Assembly: GCA_947044405.1 (NCBI GenBank)
Contig: CAMRHE010000323.1
Location: 348,501 to 412,500 of the forward strand
Direction of reading: 5' to 3'
Source of the DNA: Leptodactylus fallax
Lineage: Eukaryota > Chordata > Amphibia > Anura > Leptodactylidae
DNA length: 64,000 nucleotides
Shown piece after piece: positions 58,401 through 64,000 of the stretch. Numbering within the stretch: the first letter of the stretch is position 1; the number at the start of each line of letters is the position of its first letter. A program made the position numbers and the translations under genes. The notes beneath the pieces were generated by a model. The model had not been told where the DNA came from. It saw only the letters and a program-made list of their open reading frames with translations, and ran no database searches.

Positions 58401-58743
58401 AGCGTCCATAACTGTACAGAAATTCTGCCATAGACTGTAGTACAGTACTGTAGTTTAAGGTATAAGCAATATGAAAATTGCAGGTTCAAGCCCCTAAGGG
58501 GGCTAAAATGTTCAAGATTGAAAAATGAATGATTAAATCTCCATATTCTGATCATTATAATTTTTCATTCCATCTACAAATCTGTGTAAAGGCTCATTTT
58601 TTTGCACTGTGAGATTTAGTTTTTATTGGTATTATATTTCAAATACAACTTTTGAATCACTTTTTATTCAATTTTTGGGGGCAGAGAGGTATCTGGAAAA
58701 TGGTGATTTGCACATTATGAGTTAAAATTAAATTTTATATTTT
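58401..58743. other. No gene seen
   Basis: Short non-coding spacer. Confidence 0.5.
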
Positions 58744-59040
58744 AAGGGTATATTCACACAGCAGAATTTCTCCAAGCTTATAAATTCAGCTTCAGAATTT
58801 TTTCTTAGCTTAAAAATTCAGCTTCAACCAGGCAGTATTTTTATCAGACGGAATCCACCTGAACATCGAGCATGACGCTTATTTTTCCACTAGCTGAAAA
58901 AGCAGCTGGATGGAAAAAAAAAAAATCAGCGTCGCCAATTGAAATCAATGGAGGCTAGTTTCAAGCAGAATTTGGAGCTGATTTTGAGGTGGAATCCATC
59001 TCAAATTCAGCCCCAAATTCTGTCATGCGAACACATCCTA
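58744..59040. mobile_element. MITE-like element with TTCACACAGCAGAATTT end
   Basis: The left end AGGGTATATTCACACAGCAG AATTT is weakly complementary to the right end AATTCTGTCATGCGAACACA TCCT, giving imperfect inverted repeats of about 25 bp. A second start of the same kind (GGGTATGTTCACACGGCAGA) lies at 59220. It has no coding capacity. Confidence 0.55.
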
Positions 59041-59466
59041 ATTATCCAGGCATTTTTAGATGCAGCGATACTAATGATGTTTATTTGTTTTATATGTTTT
59101 ATGTAAAATAATAAAAGTGGGGTGTTTTGATTTTTTTTGGGGGGGGGGTAGAGAGGTATCTGGAGAATGCTGATTTGCAAATTTTGATTTTTTTTTCTGG
59201 ATTAAATTTTATATTTTATGGGTATGTTCACACGGCAGAATCAGCCGTTTTTTTTTAGTTTTTTTTTTTTTAGTTTTTATTATTTTATTTATAATCCTCC
59301 TAGGGGGTTTCATCACTCAAACAATATACTGCAATATTGCAGTATATTGTAACATTACAGATATTCTATGACACCCTGACTATCATGGTAGCCCTGTCGA
59401 CATCTATCACAGTGGCCCCATTAAAACGAACGGCTTAGATGCTGTGGTCACAATTATTTGCTACAT
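59041..59466. other. No gene seen
   Basis: A T-rich tract and a second partial MITE-like end at 59220. CTGCAATATTGCAGTATATT near 59328-59350 is a small palindrome. Confidence 0.5.
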
Positions 59467-59603
59467 TTAAAGGGGTTGTCCAGGATAATTTTTTTGATAT
59501 TTTAGACTGGAGAAGGTGTAAAAAAAAAAAAAAACATACTCACCTGTTCCCGATGTTTTTTTTTTTGTTTTTTTTTTTATTTATCCTGGACAAACATTTT
59601 TAA
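59467..59603. mobile_element. Short T2-type MITE
   Basis: A 137-bp segment starting TTAAAGGGGTTGTCCAGGAT and ending ATCCTGGACAAACATTTTTA A. Inverted ends and TTAA on both sides. It is an internally deleted relative of 51445-51917, keeping only the ends and ACATACTCACCTGTTCCCGA. Confidence 0.88.
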
Positions 59604-59825
59604 GTACTGAGAAACAATTAACTTTCCGTTTTTTGGCATTTTTATTTTTTCATATTTCCCGTTCGTGGCCTGTAGAGGAAGCATCATGTGTGACATAGTG
59701 CACAGATAATTTATAGTTGGTATAGGACCTCTGATGACATCATGATGAGGGAGTAGCAGATGATGCTCCATTTAGTGGCAAACATTGTAAAACATGAAAA
59801 ATTATTTTATAATTTTTATAATCAA
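59604..59825. other. No gene seen
   Basis: Short AT-rich spacer. Confidence 0.5.
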
Positions 59826-59890
59826 ATGGGGTCTCTTCAGACCCCACAGTATAATAGGTGGAGGCCCAGGGGAGGTGTAAAAATAAATTT
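59826..59890. repeat. Dispersed repeat B fragment
   Basis: GGGGTCTCTTCAGACCCCAC and TATAATAGGTGGAGGCCCAG match 31610-31655. The first 20 bases are themselves a hairpin. Confidence 0.6.
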
Positions 59891-61029
59891 TAAAAAAATC
59901 CAAAACTTTGCAAAAAATTTTTTTATTGGAGTCGCCATATTCTGACACCCATAACTTTTTTATATTTCTGTATACAGGGATGCATAGGGCATCTTATTTT
60001 ACAGGACCAGGTGTACTTTTTAGTTATTATCACTATTTTGGGGAATCTCTATTGCTTTAATAGCTTTTTAAATCGCTTAATATTTTTTTATCAGAGACGA
60101 AATAACCAAAAAATGGCGATTCAGCTCTTTTGATTTTTTTTTCCCACTACAGCGTTCATCGTTGAATTTTTAATTCCTTTGAATAGAGCAGTCAGTAATA
60201 GAAGATAAGGCCAGACAAGCCTGGGAACTTTCAATAGGCTCCCGGCTTTAATGGCAACTGGTTAAAGTGAAGCTGTGAGTATATGCAGCTCTGTTTCAAC
60301 CAATGATATCTTATAATCCTGGTGGGCTACAGACATGATCTTGGTCTTGTCTTAAAGGCCAAGATCATGGATCTAGCACCTATGGCTATGGGATAGAGCC
60401 ATATAAAGTGCCCGCTCCCTCTGCAGTCTCCCTGGCTTCACCTGCTTAGGGTAAAGAGCAATGTATTTTGCTCAAGTGACGAGTAGGAGACGTTCAGAAC
60501 TGTCAGGAGGTAAAAGGGGCTGCATTATAGATATAATATTGAGTCTAAGTGTCATCAGTACTCCATTGTTTTTGCTTTCATGCATTCATTTGGGAGTATT
60601 TTTTCTGTCCTGCTCACCTACAATTTATTTACATAAATACATTTCGCCCTGGTCTACTGTAGGCTCAGAGAAAAAGCATCACATTTAGACATGATCAGAA
60701 CTTTACTGTTACACTGCCATATGCAACTCATTCACATGGTTGAATCTGGCACTGATTTTGAGGTTGATTGGGTTGTGATTTTGGTCCAAAAGCAGTGTCA
60801 GTTTACAATAATGTCTATGGAGAGCGGAAGAAGAGAAGGAGGCAGAGATGTGAGGTCGTCTACAGCATTAGTCATTTCCTGTGTTGTGAAAGAAACATGT
60901 CCAGGTGTAGATGTCTCTGTATTGAGGCTTTCTCCTCTTCCTCCTCCTTCCCCTCTCCATAGACTTCTACTGTAAAAATTTAATCAGTGGCACAAGGAGT
61001 TAACTAATTGAAGAAACAGGCACTTTTCT
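59891..61029. other. No gene recognised
   Basis: About 1.1 kb with overlapping short plus frames (60461-60975) lacking motifs. Confidence 0.5.
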
Positions 61030-61290
61030 TTTTCCATATTATATGCAGAAATATTCCACATAGTATAGTGCCCCTTTATTGGTAGCCACATAATACAATG
61101 CCCCCTTAATGCCAAAGTATAGTGCACGCTTTTTTGCCCCACACACTATAATACCCACATAATGCCCCTAGAGACTATAATGTACTTTTAGTGCTTCCTC
61201 AGCGTATAATACCTACTTATTGCTCCCCCCCAGTATAATACTCCTTTACTGATCCTCACACAGTTTACCTACTTAGTCCCCCCCCCCAAT
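61030..61290. repeat. Degenerate short-unit tandem repeat
   Basis: Loose repetition of a unit of about 35-40 bp built on ATAGTGCCCC, ACATAATGCCCC and AGTATAATAC, with much drift. It is the remains of an old minisatellite. Confidence 0.65.
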
Positions 61291-62253
61291 CGGCCATTAC
61301 TATCAGCGATGTTATACTCACCAATTGCTTGATCCTCCTCAGGCCCTCCTCATGTTTAGTTCCTGGAAACAATAGGGGAGATTTATCGAGATTTATCAGA
61401 TTGGCGGTTTCCACTCAAAAGACTAATGACCCTGCTACACTGCAAAAATTGTTCAAGAATGGGTGAGGAACAGGGAAAACAGGTCAACGTGATCACTTGG
61501 CTCCAATTTTTCCAGATCTCATTCTAATCAAGTATCTGGGGGATGTGCTAGAAACACTAGTGTAACCAATGGAAGCCGCACCCCGCATCTCACATAAAGG
61601 ATCTGCTGCAACGTCTTGGTGCCAGATACTGCAGGACACCAATACTGGAGCCCATACTGGGTCAGAGCTGGTTTGATGACACAATGGGAACCTATACAGT
61701 ACGGGCAGAGCTATTGGTTCCACAGATGGGTATATTTGTGAAATCTTTGTGTAAACTAAGGCAGGAAAACATTTTTCATTTCATGCTGACCTTCATGCAG
61801 CCGTAGCCCCCGGGCTACTAGTATCGGATACTTTTCTGACTGTGTAGACATATTCCCAGGACTTGGTCAGGAGGCTGCATTTTTCATGTTGTCGTCTAAG
61901 CCGATACAATGTGACAAGAACATGTGTGTTAGTTTATAGTAGAAATACTCGGAAATGGTTTTCCTTCGAATAGTTCCTTTAAAAGCCAGTGAAGTGCAGG
62001 ACGCCCTGACACTTCTATTCATTCAGTAACCACAACTACTGTATAACATTATAGTACCAAGGCCTATTCGCAAAGTGCAGAGCTGTAAATGCAGAATTTT
62101 CCATTTACCGGATATTATAAAATTACTATGACTAGGATGAGAATGGAAACATTGTAAAGTATGAAAGTCTGCAACAGCAGGGTCAAACTGGGTCAAATGC
62201 AAAACAGGGCTTGGAAGTTGCAATTTTTAGGCTAAGGCTACATGATATTCAGA
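61291..62253. other. No gene seen
   Basis: About 1 kb of non-coding sequence. The short minus frames at 61493-61723 and 62023-62223 have no motif. Confidence 0.5.
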
Positions 62254-62567
62254 AGCTCAGTTTTCAGCTTTGTTGTGTAGACCTGGACAGAGTCAGCAGA
62301 GCTGAAGAAAAGCTGCTTTTTATTGCAGGTTTTGCTGCATTTTTTTGTTGTTTGTTTGTTTGTTTGTTTGTTTGTTTTTAAGCCAAAACCAAGAGTGGTT
62401 CAAAAGGAATGGGAATATAAAGAAAGTGCTTATACTTCTCCCTTCTGCTCTATCCAATCCTGGCTTTGACTTAAATAACACACAGCAAAATCTGCAACAA
62501 AAAAGCAGCTTTTCTTTAGCTCTGCTGACTCTGTCCCAGTCTACACAACAAAGCTGAAAACTGAGCT
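62254..62567. mobile_element. Long palindromic element, repeat F related
   Basis: Arms 62254-62337 and 62483-62567 are inverted copies of about 84 bp (AGCTCAGTTTTCAGCTTTGT at the outer left, its near complement at the outer right). The loop carries a (GTTT)n tract at 62345-62380 and modules of repeat F (AAGCCAAAACCAAGAGTGGT). It is a hairpin-forming, non-coding element. Confidence 0.85.
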
Positions 62568-62884
62568 GCTGTGTATCATCCTTTTGTGTGTGTGTTCTAG
62601 TGGCTAGTAGGAAGACTTCAATATTTCAGGAATTGTTTTATATATATTATATATTAATTAATATATTATAATATTAATTAAAACAAAAAAACTTATCAAT
62701 TTTGGATAAATATATATATCACAGTACCCGGGAAGTAATGCAATACAGCCCTTCCCCAGTGACCTGGAAGTGACTGGGGAGCTGCATACAGAGCCATGTC
62801 TATGTGTTTAATTTATAGTTTTACTATCCAGCCTTATCTAGGCTTCCAACAGTACGATAGAGTTCTCACTAATTTCATTATCCT
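62568..62884. other. No gene seen
   Basis: AT-rich tract (62638-62685) and non-coding sequence. Its first part is imperfectly repeated downstream at 62885-63060. Confidence 0.5.
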
Positions 62885-63060
62885 CTGCTGATTCTGTCCC
62901 AGTCTACACAGTAAAGCTGGAAAGTGAGCTGCAGTGAACAAGAAAATTAGCCTACTGTGTGTGCTCTAATGGCCATTGTGAAAACTGCAACACTTCCTGA
63001 TTTTTGTATAGGTCTATCCACATACAATTAAAACAAAAAACACTACCAATTATGATTTTA
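62885..63060. repeat. Diverged tandem copy of 62515-62700
   Basis: CTGCTGATTCTGTCCCAGTC, TACACAGTAAAGCTGGAAAG, CTCTAATGGCCA and AATTAAAACAAAAAA follow in the same order as at 62522-62690. This is a direct duplication about 360 bp apart that includes the right arm of the palindrome. Confidence 0.75.
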
Positions 63061-64000
63061 AAAAATATAAATATTTAATTTAAAAAAATTGTAATGAAAA
63101 AAATGTTACTTTCTGGTACATCTCTTTTATCTGTCTGGGGGTTTAGAACTAAAGAAGGTTGGAAAGCCCTTAGACATGGCTGTACGTCGCGTGTCTCATG
63201 TTCATCCCCCTAATTGAATAACAATGTACAACAGAAAAGAGACGTAAATAAAATTTAAGGGCGGCCTTGTAAAACTTCCTCACTGTGTAGGTCTCCACAA
63301 AACACGGATAAACCAAGGATTGAATTACAAAGGGCTCAATAACTTTCAGATGTGGGGGACAGCGTAGAATGACAGATGGGGAGGAAGACATTAGACTCAG
63401 AGTGAAGATCAGAAGCCGCCTCAGCTGGAGCTTTGCAAATAAGACAAGGAGATTTTGGCTAACTCCCTACATATGATAGAGAGGGTTATATGGATATTGT
63501 CTCTGGACTGTGATCTTCTTACCAATGGTGATGTGTAGCGAATGAAATGTCCCAGGAAATGCTGTATGTATCCCTAATATACCTACAGACTGTATACAGC
63601 ACAAGGACACTTACATCTTAATCCCATTGGCACTATATATTGTATATACCACTAATGATAGAGGATCTTTCTGCTTTCATGCATGTATTTTAGTACATAC
63701 TTATATTCCCTATGAACAGTTCCTCTTGAAGATTCTCACCAATCTACAATGGGTTCTTTCATCATCAAGACCATCCTGTCTGATCTAGTTTTTGTTCATT
63801 AACATTCTTGATATAATCTGCATATAAGTCTAGAATTATTTGGATTTTGCCACCACCAAAAGGTGGCCACACACCTTCAACTATGAGAACATGAACATGA
63901 GAACATACAATTGGACAGTTGAAATTCAACATGCCTCATCCTTCTCCCCCATCATGTCGGTGAGAGTTGGAACACCACCCAACACATGTATTGTTTGTGC
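63061..64000. other. No gene seen
   Basis: The final 0.9 kb has no recognised repeat or coding sequence. Confidence 0.5.

Overview
The window looks like intergenic or intronic DNA from a large vertebrate nuclear genome, most likely an anuran amphibian. The evidence is the repeat content: several Tc1-like transposons with long inverted repeats, L2/CR1-type LINE remnants with trinucleotide tails, a tRNA-headed SINE ending in a GCGCTATATAA-type tail, small elements bounded by TTAA and starting TTAAAGGG (the T2/Kolobok MITE type described in Xenopus), a piggyBac derivative, a solo LTR and many minisatellites. I see no host protein-coding exon, tRNA or rRNA gene. All recognisable coding sequence belongs to mobile elements, and most of it is broken. 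The assignment to frog rests on remembered repeat families, not on a search.

Layout. 1-805: a 29-bp minisatellite. 975-2300: a minus-strand L2-type reverse transcriptase relic abutting a SINE-like tail. 2328-5829: a 35/36-bp minisatellite split by a 456-bp solo LTR with a 4-bp target duplication. 6749-8782: a 5'-truncated LINE with a long open reverse transcriptase frame. 10933-12548: Tc1 copy A with 268-bp inverted repeats and a broken transposase. 12740-13610: a degenerate tandem array. 16595-18207: Tc1 copy B with a nearly intact transposase. 18.2-26.3 kb: dispersed repeats, a T2-type MITE, a SINE, a Tc1-derived MITE and a decayed Tc1 relic. 27233-27935: a 31-bp minisatellite. 28.9-42.7 kb: mostly unrecognised AT-rich DNA with MITEs, hairpins and a 46-bp minisatellite. 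43-50 kb: three more Tc1-related loci, one split by a palindromic insertion with a 14-bp target duplication. 51405-52180: a non-LTR reverse transcriptase relic split by a TTAA-flanked MITE. 52549-53780: a MITE whose 3' part has grown into a 49-bp minisatellite. 53816-55028: an internally deleted piggyBac element with 19-bp inverted repeats. 55-64 kb: MITEs, hairpins and unassigned DNA.

There is no operon-like gene cooperation here. The story is transposon turnover: nested insertions give relative ages, non-autonomous elements sit beside possible sources of transposase, and at least two tandem arrays appear to have been seeded inside dispersed repeats. I found no convincing undescribed functional system. 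The most unusual structures are the repeat-seeded minisatellites, the palindromic insertion, and Tc1 copy A, whose inverted repeats carry transposase coding sequence.
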